64,000 bases of DNA. Origin: a virus. The stretch's first letter is position 1; every line of letters begins with the position of its first letter. This document shows, piece after piece, positions 1 through 10,374 of this stretch. The stretch is taken from positions 1-64,000 of IMG/VR virus record IMGVR_UViG_3300023174_000121. One strand, given 5' to 3'. Both the position numbers and the translations under genes were made by a program. The notes below the pieces were generated by a model, which saw only the letters and a program-made list of their open reading frames with translations, did no database searches and was not told where the DNA came from.

Positions 1-3000
1 CATTGATCTTTGCAACGTCACGCATAGTAAATCTCTTGTTTTTCAACAATTTGATTTGAACGTCTTTTGGTTGCGAAGGATAAGCTGGAACAATGATTTC
101 TGCTAATTCTAAAGTGTCAGGCTTTGTTGGTGGTGACAATGGAAGCTGATTTCCAGAACTTGCTGGAACACCATCATTGATACCAAATACACCGCGATTA
201 TTGATATAGACTTTTGAAACTCTACCTTTGTAGAAAATTAAGTCAGCACCAAAGTCAGAACCAGATTGTGGAACACGAAGACCAAATGTTGGAATTTGAT
301 ATGTTGCATCATCAATAGGATTCAATGAAGTGTTTGCAGTCTTGATTGGTCTAAAGTCGATACAATCTCTAAGATTATAAATCGTTTTTGTTGATGGGCT
401 TTCAAAAGATGGAATATTTGCTGTAGAAATTGTAGTGTTTGATGTAGTAACATCATTTACTGGATAAGAATCTACAGAGCAATAACCAACACCTTGTGAT
501 GTATCATGAACGAAGTTATTGAAAACAGCAAGCAATCTTCCAGTAGGAACATAACCAGTGATTGGTTTGATTGTTCCATGCTCATATGCATAATCTCTTT
601 GACCATTATCTAGAGTGTAATATGCTGTTACATTTGTGTTGCTTGTTGTTGCAGGAATTGAGAATGAAGATGATTGATAGACGCCTTGAAGACTATAAAT
701 GTCGCCGTATCCTAAGCCAAACGGTCCAGACAATCCATTTATATGCGTGTTTGGATTAATGTTCGCTTGTGTTTGATAGCTAAGAGTTTTAATTTTTTCT
801 CTTGCAGTACCGCGATCCATCGAAACAATAACGTCAGCTGTGAACGTAGCTGGTTCTTTTATATCAATTACTGCCGTTCCTGGTGATGTAACAGAAACAG
901 TTCTTGCTGCTCCAGATCCACCATTTGTCGAAAGAGACAATACGCTTCCAGTTGGAAGAACTTTTGTAATTGCATTTGCAGACGCACCAGTAGGATGAAC
1001 TGCAGTCAATGTCAAATATGTGGAGTTTGCAATAGATGCAATCGCTCTTGTTAGACCATTGATTTTAATAAAGTCGCCGACACTAAACTGTGTAGTGAAT
1101 GCTGTACTTGATCCAGAAACAATGTTTGATCCAGCACTAATTGTTGCAGTTCCGCTTAATGAAGTTGTCTCTACGTTAGCGCCAGCATTGTTAATGACTA
1201 CCATATAGTAATCATTCTTTTGTGCGCTATTTAAAGTTCCAGTTCCAACGAATGATTCAGTAACAACGTCTGTCGCAATTGTAGCAAGACCAGAACTAAA
1301 CGAAACGGAAAACTTCTTCTTAAATCTAAATGATGTTTCAACGTTTTGTGAAGTATCGCGAAGTGTTTTAATTGAAGAATATGGAAGTTTAAAGATCATC
1401 GAATTGAACGATGTTTCTTGTAAATTCGCTTGTCCGTTTGTTAAAATAACGTCCGCATATCTCTTTGGAGTTGCAACGTCATAAATCGAACGAACGTCTG
1501 CAAAAGACTTTCCATTCAACATTACGATTTCGTATAGGTACAAATAATAAACTGCATCAGCAGAACCTTTTGTTCCACTTACATATTCAATTGATCTTAC
1601 TCTTGCTTCACCAATCTTTGTACCCGTTACGGTTGCTGTAGCGCAAACTAAGTTTGTAACAACCTGTTGTGCTGTGTCATAAAGATCAACTTTAGTTGTC
1701 TCCATAACATCCCACGCACCAACCATTTCTTTTACTTCAACATATTGTCCATAGTTAACTTGCGTCTTTGTCTGTTGCACATATTGTGTATCAAGACCTT
1801 TTAGCAAATCAACTGGTGTCTTTGTAATGATTTGATTACGATATCCAGAAACATATGAAACAAAAGGATCTACTTCAACTAGCAATAGACTATTGTTTCC
1901 GCCTTCTGATGATGAATATCTTCCACCATTACTTGATTGTGATAGATGCTCGCGAACTGTAACGATTGGATCTGAGACTGTATAGTTTCCAGATTCTTCG
2001 TTTGTTCTTTTTGCTAGAACTTCTTCTAATTTATTTTCAACAGTTATTTCTTTTCTCTTTCTCGCAATGCCAGCATCAATTTCTGTCATTGTCATGAATT
2101 CATTTTCATCTGTTGTCGTATTCAATGCAACTTTAGTAAGAACTGTTTCAATCTTAAATCTATCTGCACCTGGCGCAAGATAGTTTGGAGTTCCTTGTGC
2201 ATTGTCTACTAGACTTGAATCGCCAATGTAATCAACAAATGTTTTATATGGTACTAATCCAACTTTATAAGATGGAGTATTAGTATACTTGTCAAGAATT
2301 AAAGTCTGACCAGTATGCTTAACGAAATGATCTGCCATCCAAACAATACCATTCGCTACGCTAATCTTTGAACCGTAGAGATAAACTCTTTCAGTAGCTA
2401 ATCCTTCGTCAACAACGTTTCTTGTTGCATTTAATGTTGCAGCACTTGCATATGCTCTACCAGTTGTAGCAGAGGTGAAGATTGTTTCAGAGTTTCCAAA
2501 AGTTGTATTTGCTCTATAATCATTGACTGCAGTAACGTTTAAGTATATAACTCCACCACCAGTTGCATTTGTGCTTGCAGTAGTTGCGGTTAATGTGCCG
2601 CTAGAGTTTGAAACGAAGATTTTATTGACACCGCTAATTGGATCGGTATAAAACGATTCAATAGTTGCTGTGTTACCAGTAGAAAATGTAATCGTATTTC
2701 CTGGCGACAATGATGTTGATGCAGCATTGACAGTTAGAACTTGTGTTCCAGATGTAGCATAGCTAATGAATAATGTCTTTGGATCAGTTCCTTCAATGTC
2801 TGATACTAATCCACAATATGCTTTAATACCACTAGTCGCACCATAGATGATGCTTCCATTGAAATTTTGTACATTTACAGTTCCACTATTATATGTGGAT
2901 TGCAATTTAACAAAACTCATCGCTAAGTCTAAGTTTTGTTCGCATCCATCAATTAAAGCGCCCTGCTTGAAGAAGTATTCAGCGAAACGCTTTGTTTGAA

Positions 3001-3151
3001 CTTGCTGAAGAGTCTGTGCTTGCGTGAGTTCTCTAGCCTGAACTGCACGTCCAGGTCTATAGAGAACTCTTACAAACTTCTTATCTTCATCATAATCATC
3101 AAAATATGGACTGGTATTAAAGTCAATACCACCAGGATTTGTATTAGCCAT
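1..3151 (-). CDS. DUF4815-type virion structural protein (partial, C-terminus outside window)
   Basis: An open frame runs from an ATG at 3151 to the window edge (about 1050 codons). The N-terminus (MANTNPGGIDFNTSPYFDD, then PGRAVQARELTQAQ near residues 32-45) matches the DUF4815 signature found in large virion proteins of marine and freshwater T4-like phages. The remainder is Ser/Thr/Ala-rich beta-type sequence typical of tail appendages. It is the last visible gene of the baseplate block, 14 bases after gp8, so a baseplate-periphery or fibre-related role is inferred by position. The true end and any receptor-binding C-terminus cannot be seen. Confidence 0.8.
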   Translation of the reverse strand, partial: MANTNPGGIDFNTSPYFDDYDEDKKFVRVLYRPGRAVQARELTQAQTLQQVQTKRFAEYFFKQGALIDGCEQNLDLAMSFVKLQSTYNSGTVNVQNFNGSIIYGATSGIKAYCGLVSDIEGTDPKTLFISYATSGTQVLTVNAASTSLSPGNTITFSTGNTATIESFYTDPISGVNKIFVSNSSGTLTATTASTNATGGGVIYLNVTAVNDYRANTTFGNSETIFTSATTGRAYASAATLNATRNVVDEGLATERVYLYGSKISVANGIVWMADHFVKHTGQTLILDKYTNTPSYKVGLVPYKTFVDYIGDSSLVDNAQGTPNYLAPGADRFKIETVLTKVALNTTTDENEFMTMTEIDAGIARKRKEITVENKLEEVLAKRTNEESGNYTVSDPIVTVREHLSQSSNGGRYSSSEGGNNSLLLVEVDPFVSYVSGYRNQIITKTPVDLLKGLDTQYVQQTKTQVNYGQYVEVKEMVGAWDVMETTKVDLYDTAQQVVTNLVCATATVTGTKIGEARVRSIEYVSGTKGSADAVYYLYLYEIVMLNGKSFADVRSIYDVATPKRYADVILTNGQANLQETSFNSMIFKLPYSSIKTLRDTSQNVETSFRFKKKFSVSFSSGLATIATDVVTESFVGTGTLNSAQKNDYYMVVINNAGANVETTSLSGTATISAGSNIVSGSSTAFTTQFSVGDFIKINGLTRAIASIANSTYLTLTAVHPTGASANAITKVLPTGSVLSLSTNGGSGAARTVSVTSPGTAVIDIKEPATFTADVIVSMDRGTAREKIKTLSYQTQANINPNTHINGLSGPFGLGYGDIYSLQGVYQSSSFSIPATTSNTNVTAYYTLDNGQRDYAYEHGTIKPITGYVPTGRLLAVFNNFVHDTSQGVGYCSVDSYPVNDVTTSNTTISTANIPSFESPSTKTIYNLRDCIDFRPIKTANTSLNPIDDATYQIPTFGLRVPQSGSDFGADLIFYKGRVSKVYINNRGVFGINDGVPASSGNQLPLSPPTKPDTLELAEIIVPAYPSQPKDVQIKLLKNKRFTMRDVAKIN

Positions 3152-3165
3152 TTAATCTTCTAAAA

Positions 3166-4443
3166 TTAGAACTGGATGATCAACTTAATGTCTTCGATTT
3201 GATCCGATGCTCTCGAAATAGGTACTCTATTTTCAACATAAAGAATGTCACCAGTGTAAGGCTGAAGTCCTGGAGTAGCGATTGCAGCAATTGTACCAGT
3301 TGCACCACCAGCACCAGTAACGGTTGCTCCGTTAGCAAACGCTAGATTGCCTGGTAGAGTTGTGTACAAGTATGGTGAAGTAAATTCTACTAGAGATGCT
3401 GTGTTCGATCCACTTGTGACTGTTTCATCTGAGTTGAATGTTCCAGAAACACCAGATAGCTGATATCTAAATGTCTGTCTATACGAAGATGCAACAGCAC
3501 GGGAAGATGTTCCATATGCAAATGGATCGCGAACAATACCAACCTGTCTAAATTCGTTAGCAGTTGTAATTGTATTCGATTCAGTTCCATCTAAACGAAC
3601 GTTTAGCATTACATATTTTCCACCCAACTCTTCGACTGCATTCGCACCGTGTCCGCCTTTTGGCGAAATGACTGCCGTAGCAGTAGCAGCACCAGATCCA
3701 AACGCAACGCTTGCTCTTGTATATCCAGTTCCTGGGTTTGTAATTGTTACTGCAGTAACAATACCACCAGCAATTGTTGAGTTAGCAGTAGCACCAGTTC
3801 CGTCACCTGTGATTGTTACTGAAGGTGCAGATCCGTATCCAGATCCACCAGCAGTTACTCTAACAACGTGAATACCACCATCTACTGCTGCAGCTTGAAC
3901 CGCCCACTGTGATTCTCCGCCATCGGCAGTTAATGTCTGAACAGGAATATATGATGTTGTCAAAAATTTAATTGCTTTAGCTGTTGTTACGGTGTACATG
4001 TATTTCCAAATGTATCCGTCAGCAGTAGTAAATGGTGATGTACTTGTTCCAGTTGGCTTTGTTGTGGATGCCGCACCATTAACGTTCCAGAGACACTTAT
4101 AAACGTTATACTCATCGGTAACAACGTAGAAATTATCCGATTCAATTAGATTTGTATCTTGATCATCATAATAAATGTAAACTGTACCAGAAGTCCAGTC
4201 ATATCTTGGAATTGCATGGGTAACGTCAGAACTTGTGATTCTCTTAACGCCAAACATGTCTCTCCATGGAGTATACTCTACGTTTGCGGTAGAGTTTACT
4301 GGAGTCGGTGGTGAGTTATCATTTGGAAATGCTGAATTTCTTCCGACGAACATATACATGATTGTATTCGACGTTTCGGAAAATGCTTCAACAAACTGTT
4401 CTGCATTATGAACTCTAAATTTGCTAGTTACGATTGATGGCAT
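3166..4443 (-). CDS. gp8: Baseplate wedge protein, T4 gp8 homologue
   Basis: 425 residues against 334 in T4 gp8. Matches to gp8 are visible at both ends: IVTSKFR near residue 4, DGYIWKYMY around 142-150, FRQVGIVRDPFAYG in the middle, and the closing DILYVENRVPISRASDQIED block. gp8 dimers sit in the wedges and connect gp7 and gp6. The extra length comes from a Gly/Ala/Thr-rich insertion around residues 195-265 with repeated TITGDGTGA-like turns. The start has an AGGAG ribosome site seven bases upstream (4450-4454). A late-type box lies about 30 bases upstream at 4473. Confidence 0.9.
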   Translation of the reverse strand: MPSIVTSKFRVHNAEQFVEAFSETSNTIMYMFVGRNSAFPNDNSPPTPVNSTANVEYTPWRDMFGVKRITSSDVTHAIPRYDWTSGTVYIYYDDQDTNLIESDNFYVVTDEYNVYKCLWNVNGAASTTKPTGTSTSPFTTADGYIWKYMYTVTTAKAIKFLTTSYIPVQTLTADGGESQWAVQAAAVDGGIHVVRVTAGGSGYGSAPSVTITGDGTGATANSTIAGGIVTAVTITNPGTGYTRASVAFGSGAATATAVISPKGGHGANAVEELGGKYVMLNVRLDGTESNTITTANEFRQVGIVRDPFAYGTSSRAVASSYRQTFRYQLSGVSGTFNSDETVTSGSNTASLVEFTSPYLYTTLPGNLAFANGATVTGAGGATGTIAAIATPGLQPYTGDILYVENRVPISRASDQIEDIKLIIQF

Positions 4444-4472
4444 TTAAGTGTCTCCTGTTGGATAATTTTATT

Positions 4473-4480
4473 TATTTATA
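4473..4480 (-). promoter_or_regulatory. T4-late-type promoter box TATAAATA upstream of gp8
   Basis: On the minus strand the octamer is TATAAATA, identical to the T4 late -10 consensus, about 30 bases before the gp8 ATG and followed by an AGGAG site. The window also encodes a gp33 homologue, the late co-activator, which makes functional late promoters plausible. Confidence 0.65.
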
Positions 4481-4542
4481 AAAAATGTTCTACAATCTCA
4501 ATGCTTGAGAATCAAAATTGTGTGATTATTGAATATCATTAT

Positions 4543-7500
4543 TTAGATTGAAATTTTATATGCGTTTACGCCACTAAACGAATTCGTCGGGAATCTATCA
4601 ATAAACATCAATGTTGTATTTGCTACTGATGAGACTTTGAAGTATTCGTTGTTTGCTAAGAACACACTACCAGAACTAAAATCGCTCACAAAGTTAGTTC
4701 CAGAGCCAATTACTCCAGATTGTGAGTCACTAAACATTACGCTTGCGAGATTTGCAATTGGTGTGCTTGCAAACGAACTGATCGGAAAGTCGCCATAAGT
4801 TATATTTGCTGAAGATACTGTTCCAGCAATTTTAATATATTTATTTATTTCACTTTCAACTAAAATTTCAGTTAAAGGTTGTGTGCTAGGATCTAAGAAT
4901 GTATAACTTGAATAATCAGAAATCAATTGATCAGCTATATATCCAACTGTAACATCTTTGTATTTTGCAGTTCCATACACACCAATCGATTGTTTCGGAA
5001 CAATAATAGAAGTCGAACTAGTAGAATTAGACTGAAGATTATTATTGCTTTGATAAGAAACAGTTAAATTGCTTCTACTATACGATGATTGATTATCAGC
5101 ATTAGAAGATAGAATCTTAGTATATTGGACGCTATTGTATGAAGAACTATTATCAAATGATGACGATAGTTTGATTATCAAACTCGTTTGATTTGATGTA
5201 GAAATATCTAAAGGAGCATTTGTTGAAACAACAGTCATTGCACTCTGTTGCGCTACCAATGATGTATTAACAACATTAGGTAGTGTCTTTATATACTGAC
5301 TACTAATATAAGAGAATTGTGTAGCAACATTAGACTGAGGGACATATACAGTTAGTTTGGAATCAGTTGATGTTGTACCTTCAACAAGCAATGATCCAGT
5401 AGTGCTGAAAGACTTATTGATAATAGAAGATACTTGATTTGCAGAAACGCTAATCAATCTAGAGCCAGTCAATACTCCATAGTTGGAAGATGTTGCAAAA
5501 TCATTTCTTGAATATACATCAGAGAATCTTGTTCCTGAGAATTCAGATATTGTATTGCTTGAATAGAATGATATTGGTCTATCACCAATGTATACTTCAC
5601 CGTATGCTCCAGTAGTATGCTCAATGATAACTTTAGTGATTTCACGAATATACGCTTCTGGATCTGGTTGTAAAGTAGTTACTCCAATACTTGTCGTAAT
5701 AACAGATAGCTGTGTTTGATTTGTTATTGTTGTAGAAGTATTACTAGGAAGAATTCTAACATATTTTGTGTTTGTACTAGCGATTAAATCTTTAGGTGGT
5801 GTTTGAATTATAATCTTATATGATGTTGGCTTTGCAGCATCAGTTACACCAACCGAAAGAGCATAAAGAATTTGAGCAACGACTTTATTAATTCCAGCAC
5901 TACCATTTTCACCAACACCATTAGCGCCGCCAGATAGAATGAATGCTTCGACGTTAATATTATTGAGAATTTGAATCTCACCAAATGGCTGCAATCCTGC
6001 TGGGTGAATAATCTTCTTTAGAGTAGACGAATATTCAGCAAATGTTAATCCGCTCTTTATGACATAAGAATAATCTTGATAGTAATAAGAATCTTGAATG
6101 ATTTTGTAATCAATCTTTCCATCATCATTTAACCAGACACCATCTTTGATACCTAGACCAGAAATGATTGGAATTAGATTTGCATTACCGTCACCAACAG
6201 AAGAGACAGATGCATTTGCACTTGTGTAGTTTACACCAAAATTTGTCACTTCGACAGCACGAATAGAACCGATACCAGTTCTATTGTTTGCAGAGTCTAC
6301 CGAAACATTTGCGCTTGTGCCTTGAATTCCAGTAACGACTAGATTTGCACTTGAACCAGTTGTCGTAGAAATTGAAATCGACGGCAAATTCGCAGACGTA
6401 TATCCAGATCCAAAATTTGTTAGTTCTAATCTCTTAATTGGTCCCTTAACTTTCCAGTCTTCATTTTTAATAATATCGTAATAGCTTCCATCAGCTTTCA
6501 TCTGAGAGCCGTCTTCAAATAGAAGATCGAATGTCGTGCTTTCAACAACAGAAGCAATAATACCAGCAGCACTTGTGCCAGAGCCACCAGTAAATATTAG
6601 AGTATTACCAACGCCGTAATTTGTACCTGCATTTGAAATTGTAATTAATTTGTCTGTTAAAAGACCAGCAGAAGAAACTACAGAATCTTGTAACGTGATT
6701 GTAGGCTTTTTATAATACCCAGATCCGCGATTGATAATTGAGACTCTTGAGATTTCACCAAGAGTATATGTGTTTGCTCCAATCGTAGCTGTGTATGTAT
6801 TAGCTAATCCTGTGACGCGAACAATTAATCCAGTTCCACCAGAATCGGTGTTATTAATCGAAGCTGTAGTGTTTAATCTATAGCCATGTCCAATTGTGTT
6901 TACTCTTAACGCACTAATTGGAGATTGTTGAATCGAAGAAACTTTTGCTACAGCAGCATATCCGTCACCAGTAATTGTTACTGGACTATTTACTTGATAT
7001 CCTGAACCACCGTCAACAATTGTAAACCCAGAAACAATTCCATAAAGTGTTGCAAACAGATTATCATCATCTGTTGCTACAATTCTTTCACCAGCATTAA
7101 ATGTTCCGCTAACCAACTTGAGAGTCATTTCAGCGACTTCAATTGATCCTACGAAAAACTTTTTAATGTCTACAACGTTTGCAAGTGAACCAGAAGTTTG
7201 ACCAACAACTGTTTTATTAATGAATAAGAAAATATCTCTATTGTATGCAACGTTCGATAAGTCATATCCAAACGCTGTTGGCGTTGTTCGTATAACTTCT
7301 GTCTTTTCAAAGTTACCAGCAGAAACACGAAGAATGTCTGTACCTGGATAATAAAATTCAATCTCTTGATCATATAAAAGTCTAAACAAGAATCTATAAG
7401 ATTGTTCAGTACCTTTAGATTGAAAGAAATCTTTAAATTGTTTTGCGATTAATCGCTTGTTACCATAATACGAAGCAGGTAAACTTGGATACAATTCATC

Positions 7501-7911
7501 TTTCAAATAAGAAATATACTTATCGATTGATGTATCAATTTGTTTATAGTTTAAAACATTACCGGACGCTCTTACTACGTTATCTTTAATTCCGTATACG
7601 AAAGATGTTGCGTTAGATGTTTGACCAGTAATTGTTTCGTATTGGTCAAAGACTTTTCTTTCGCTTGTAACTCTTACAATTAAAGTTGTCGATGTTACTT
7701 GAATTACTTTTCCAGTAGCGCCACTTTCGCTACCAAGAATAGTTTCACCAACTTGAAATGTTCCAACTGTAGTGTTTAATGTGATTGTTGTAGTTTGCAA
7801 CCACTCATAATATGCTTCTAAAAAGAGTTGGAATCTTTCCGCATCAATAGAACTATTTTCGTTTACAAGCGTGTTAACGCTTAACGAAGGTTTAAAAAAT
7901 ACATCGTTCAT
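4543..7911 (-). CDS. Large baseplate/virion structural protein in the gp7 position
   Basis: 1122 residues encoded between gp6 and gp8, exactly where T4 has gp7 (1032 residues). The N-terminal third (FFKPSLSVNTL, FQLFLEAYYEWLQ, YISYLKDELYPSLP, QFKDFFQSKGTEQSYRFLFR) is a helical module that recurs in large virion proteins of aquatic T4-like phages. The middle consists of repeated Gly-rich beta modules (GSGY, GTGLIV, GGSG). The last 350 residues are extremely Ser/Asn/Thr-rich. I assign a gp7-like wedge role by synteny and size; sequence identity to T4 gp7 was not recognised. The stop is 3 bases from the gp6 context, implying translational coupling. Confidence 0.7.
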   Translation of the reverse strand: MNDVFFKPSLSVNTLVNENSSIDAERFQLFLEAYYEWLQTTTITLNTTVGTFQVGETILGSESGATGKVIQVTSTTLIVRVTSERKVFDQYETITGQTSNATSFVYGIKDNVVRASGNVLNYKQIDTSIDKYISYLKDELYPSLPASYYGNKRLIAKQFKDFFQSKGTEQSYRFLFRLLYDQEIEFYYPGTDILRVSAGNFEKTEVIRTTPTAFGYDLSNVAYNRDIFLFINKTVVGQTSGSLANVVDIKKFFVGSIEVAEMTLKLVSGTFNAGERIVATDDDNLFATLYGIVSGFTIVDGGSGYQVNSPVTITGDGYAAVAKVSSIQQSPISALRVNTIGHGYRLNTTASINNTDSGGTGLIVRVTGLANTYTATIGANTYTLGEISRVSIINRGSGYYKKPTITLQDSVVSSAGLLTDKLITISNAGTNYGVGNTLIFTGGSGTSAAGIIASVVESTTFDLLFEDGSQMKADGSYYDIIKNEDWKVKGPIKRLELTNFGSGYTSANLPSISISTTTGSSANLVVTGIQGTSANVSVDSANNRTGIGSIRAVEVTNFGVNYTSANASVSSVGDGNANLIPIISGLGIKDGVWLNDDGKIDYKIIQDSYYYQDYSYVIKSGLTFAEYSSTLKKIIHPAGLQPFGEIQILNNINVEAFILSGGANGVGENGSAGINKVVAQILYALSVGVTDAAKPTSYKIIIQTPPKDLIASTNTKYVRILPSNTSTTITNQTQLSVITTSIGVTTLQPDPEAYIREITKVIIEHTTGAYGEVYIGDRPISFYSSNTISEFSGTRFSDVYSRNDFATSSNYGVLTGSRLISVSANQVSSIINKSFSTTGSLLVEGTTSTDSKLTVYVPQSNVATQFSYISSQYIKTLPNVVNTSLVAQQSAMTVVSTNAPLDISTSNQTSLIIKLSSSFDNSSSYNSVQYTKILSSNADNQSSYSRSNLTVSYQSNNNLQSNSTSSTSIIVPKQSIGVYGTAKYKDVTVGYIADQLISDYSSYTFLDPSTQPLTEILVESEINKYIKIAGTVSSANITYGDFPISSFASTPIANLASVMFSDSQSGVIGSGTNFVSDFSSGSVFLANNEYFKVSSVANTTLMFIDRFPTNSFSGVNAYKISI

Positions 7912-7913
7912 TT

Positions 7914-9728
7914 TTATCTATTGACTAAACTTATGGTTTTATCGTCAATCATAGATACCGAAATATCTTCATCTCTAATTGCTACAATTTGATTTCTTAG
8001 CGGAAGAACATCTTTATCAGCAGGAACTGCAGTCAATTTTAATGTCGTTCCGCCATCTGTAAACGAAGTCGGTGCAAAGTTGCTTAACACAATTTTTCCA
8101 GTAACGTAATTGATTGTACCAGCATTGTTTTGTACACCTACATTATCTACACCAGAAACACGATAGATTCGAATCAATCCAGCATTGTCTTCAAGATAAC
8201 AATTTGAATACCCACCGTAAGAGAATTCATTTGATGTTAACTTATTACCAGCACCGTACGGATGTGTTGCAGTTCTCAATTCTGTAGTATTGTCTAACGA
8301 ATTAGAAAAACTAATTTCATATCTAGCACCAACGTTTAACTGAACATTCAATTCTTTTCTAATGCTCATTGTCGTAATGTTACTCAAAATTGATCTTTCG
8401 CATGTGTCAATCAATCTTGATAATTTTGAATATCTAAAATACTTTGAGAATTGATTAATGTCGCTTGTGTTATAATTTTTAATTGTTGTCGTTACAATTG
8501 TTTTGATGTCATCAGCAGTTAAAGAAGTGGAGTCAGAGTCATACTTTACGGTAGTGCTTAGAATCACATAGATATATTCTGGATCTACAATTTCTGTAGA
8601 TACTGTAAGAATCTTCTTTGGACCAATAATTGAATCGATTAGATTTAATTTTTCTGTTGCAGTTAAAACGCTTCCTATAACTGGCTTCACAGCAATAAAC
8701 ACTTTCCCATAGTATGGCGGATCATTATCTTCTCCACCCCATACAACGACAGAATCGACAGAACTTTGCTTTAATAGTAATGATCTATAATCGTCTGCTG
8801 TAATTGCTCTATTTTGTGCTTCGTATGCTTTTGGTGCATTGAACTTAATGCTATTTGTCGATTCTCTTGTGTTACCACCAGCTGCTGGACTTGATGCTGT
8901 AAATGCAATTCTTGTAACCCAAGAAATTGAACCAGAGTATGAAAGAGTCTGAATATCATTTGCTGCAGTTCCATTTGTAATTAGATACTCAAACACTACA
9001 ATGTTTCCATTATCTAATGCAACACCAAATGTACCGTCACCAAATCGAACTTCAAATTGACCATCCTCAACTTCTTCTAAAAAGTAAACTCTAGATGTTG
9101 AAGTCACTTCAACTAAATTTTCTGGTCTTATAAATGTTCTTGATGTACTATCTGTCGAAGAGTTTAAAACTCTTACAGACAACGTTGTTGTGTCTACGTT
9201 GTAGTTCGGTATTAAAAATCTCTGTTGTGTATCAGAAGTATTGACAGTATATCGTCTTGTCAATAAACTACCTTCGACAAGATTAATTGTTCCAGTATAT
9301 CCGTCTGCTGAATAAACGATTGAAGACTCTGTATTTAAGAATGTGTATGTCTTTCCATCAATTGAACCAGAGAATGTAGTGTAAGTTGGAATCGTCACAC
9401 TTACTGGACTTCCTGTTACGCTTAATGTTACAGTTCCAGAAATTGTTGCAGCACTTGTTGATCTAGGAGTATAGTTTAAAGACTTAGCTAGATTGACAAC
9501 TGAGTTTCTTTTTTGTGCTGTCGAAAGAAATGCTTCCGACGAAACCATGTTCAAATAGAAAGAATTGTAATATGTGTTGTATGCTAGTAAGTCTAGCAGA
9601 ACACTCATTCCAGAACCGTCAAAATTATAATCTCTAAATTCGTCTTGGTTTCTTAGATAATTAATGAAATTACTTTTGATTCCATTAAAATCTAATTCAT
9701 CTACTTTTAGATTATTATCTGAAGCCAT
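7914..9728 (-). CDS. gp6: Baseplate wedge protein gp6
   Basis: 604 residues (T4 gp6 has 660). The N-terminus (DELDFNGIKSNFINYLRNQ, then YNFDGSGMSVLLDLLAYNTYYN near 38-60) is the classical gp6/J-like wedge signature, and RFGDGTFG lies near 230. gp6 forms the inner ring of the baseplate and drives hub-wedge joining. The gene starts one base after the gp25 stop and ends just before the gp7-position gene, in T4-like order. Confidence 0.93.
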   Translation of the reverse strand: MASDNNLKVDELDFNGIKSNFINYLRNQDEFRDYNFDGSGMSVLLDLLAYNTYYNSFYLNMVSSEAFLSTAQKRNSVVNLAKSLNYTPRSTSAATISGTVTLSVTGSPVSVTIPTYTTFSGSIDGKTYTFLNTESSIVYSADGYTGTINLVEGSLLTRRYTVNTSDTQQRFLIPNYNVDTTTLSVRVLNSSTDSTSRTFIRPENLVEVTSTSRVYFLEEVEDGQFEVRFGDGTFGVALDNGNIVVFEYLITNGTAANDIQTLSYSGSISWVTRIAFTASSPAAGGNTRESTNSIKFNAPKAYEAQNRAITADDYRSLLLKQSSVDSVVVWGGEDNDPPYYGKVFIAVKPVIGSVLTATEKLNLIDSIIGPKKILTVSTEIVDPEYIYVILSTTVKYDSDSTSLTADDIKTIVTTTIKNYNTSDINQFSKYFRYSKLSRLIDTCERSILSNITTMSIRKELNVQLNVGARYEISFSNSLDNTTELRTATHPYGAGNKLTSNEFSYGGYSNCYLEDNAGLIRIYRVSGVDNVGVQNNAGTINYVTGKIVLSNFAPTSFTDGGTTLKLTAVPADKDVLPLRNQIVAIRDEDISVSMIDDKTISLVNR

Positions 9729-9729
9729 T

Positions 9730-10113
9730 TTACGCTGACCTTGAAATTGTTGTTTCTAAAGTTGAAGTCGAGCCAACATTATTGATAGTATAACTCATAT
9801 TCAATGTGATGCCATGATCTTCAATTTTAACATCAACGTTTTTCAAAGTAACTCTAGGCTCAAATCTTTTAATCGTGCTCGATATACTCTCTTTTATATT
9901 ATGTACTGTAAATGCTGAGTTTGGTTCAAATAAAAAATTAAAAATCGTGCTTCCGTATTCTGGATAAAACGGTCGGCTACCTTTTTTTGTTAATAATAGA
10001 TTTAACAATGATCTACGAATCGCTGCCTCATTTATGATTGGACGAACGTCTCCACTCACAGGGTGAGGAATAAAATCTAACGGTAAATCTTTAAAAAAAG
10101 TTATAGTAGCCAT
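9730..10113 (-). CDS. gp25: Baseplate wedge protein gp25 (lysozyme-fold)
   Basis: 127 residues, close to T4 gp25 (132). It carries the family pattern: LLLTKKGSRPFYPEYGS (residues 40-55), LFEP (61-64) and the conserved RFEPRV element (83-88). gp25 is a structural sheath initiator at the wedge core and not an active lysozyme. It directly precedes gp6. A CATAAATA late-like box at 10120-10127 is only 6 bases from the start codon and no good ribosome site is seen, so the promoter reading here is weak. Confidence 0.93.
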   Translation of the reverse strand: MATITFFKDLPLDFIPHPVSGDVRPIINEAAIRRSLLNLLLTKKGSRPFYPEYGSTIFNFLFEPNSAFTVHNIKESISSTIKRFEPRVTLKNVDVKIEDHGITLNMSYTINNVGSTSTLETTISRSA

Positions 10114-10122
10114 ATAACATAT

Positions 10123-10308
10123 TTATGCTACTTTTTCCACAACCTTTGCTTCTTGAATCTCTTTTCTACGCTCTTTTGCTAATTTTGAGAATTCAGCTAA
10201 TGCTTTTCTTGCTCTTGTACCAGCAGCTTTGTTTCCTTTCTCTTCAAACTTTTGATTTTCTGATACATAAGTTTCGAAGATGCTTAATAGATTATCGTGA
10301 TTCGTCAT
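10123..10308 (-). CDS. Small Hc1-like (histone H1-like) basic protein
   Basis: 61 residues: an N-terminal helix, then the segment NKAAGTRARKALAEFSKLAK (about 26-45) and a Lys/Arg-rich tail ending in KEIQEAKVVEKVA. The AGTRARKAL motif is the hallmark of the short phage and bacterial proteins annotated as histone H1-like Hc1. A role in binding DNA or RNA is family knowledge; its place among baseplate genes does not explain it. Confidence 0.75.
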   Translation of the reverse strand: MTNHDNLLSIFETYVSENQKFEEKGNKAAGTRARKALAEFSKLAKERRKEIQEAKVVEKVA

Positions 10309-10374
10309 GTGGTAATATTCCTATATTTAATTTGACAAAGTGCTTGACAAGTGCTAATATCAGTGTGTTGACCG

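Noticed and set aside
10120-10127. CATAAATA late-like box as promoter of gp25
   Set aside because: It is only 6 bases from the start codon, which would give a leaderless message; not listed as a separate promoter feature.
10331-10359. Plus-strand TTGACA, 17-base spacer, TAATAT in the gap between the Hc1-like gene and gp5
   Set aside because: It would only give a transcript antisense to gp5 and late genes; kept out as probable chance in AT-rich DNA, although an antisense RNA cannot be excluded.
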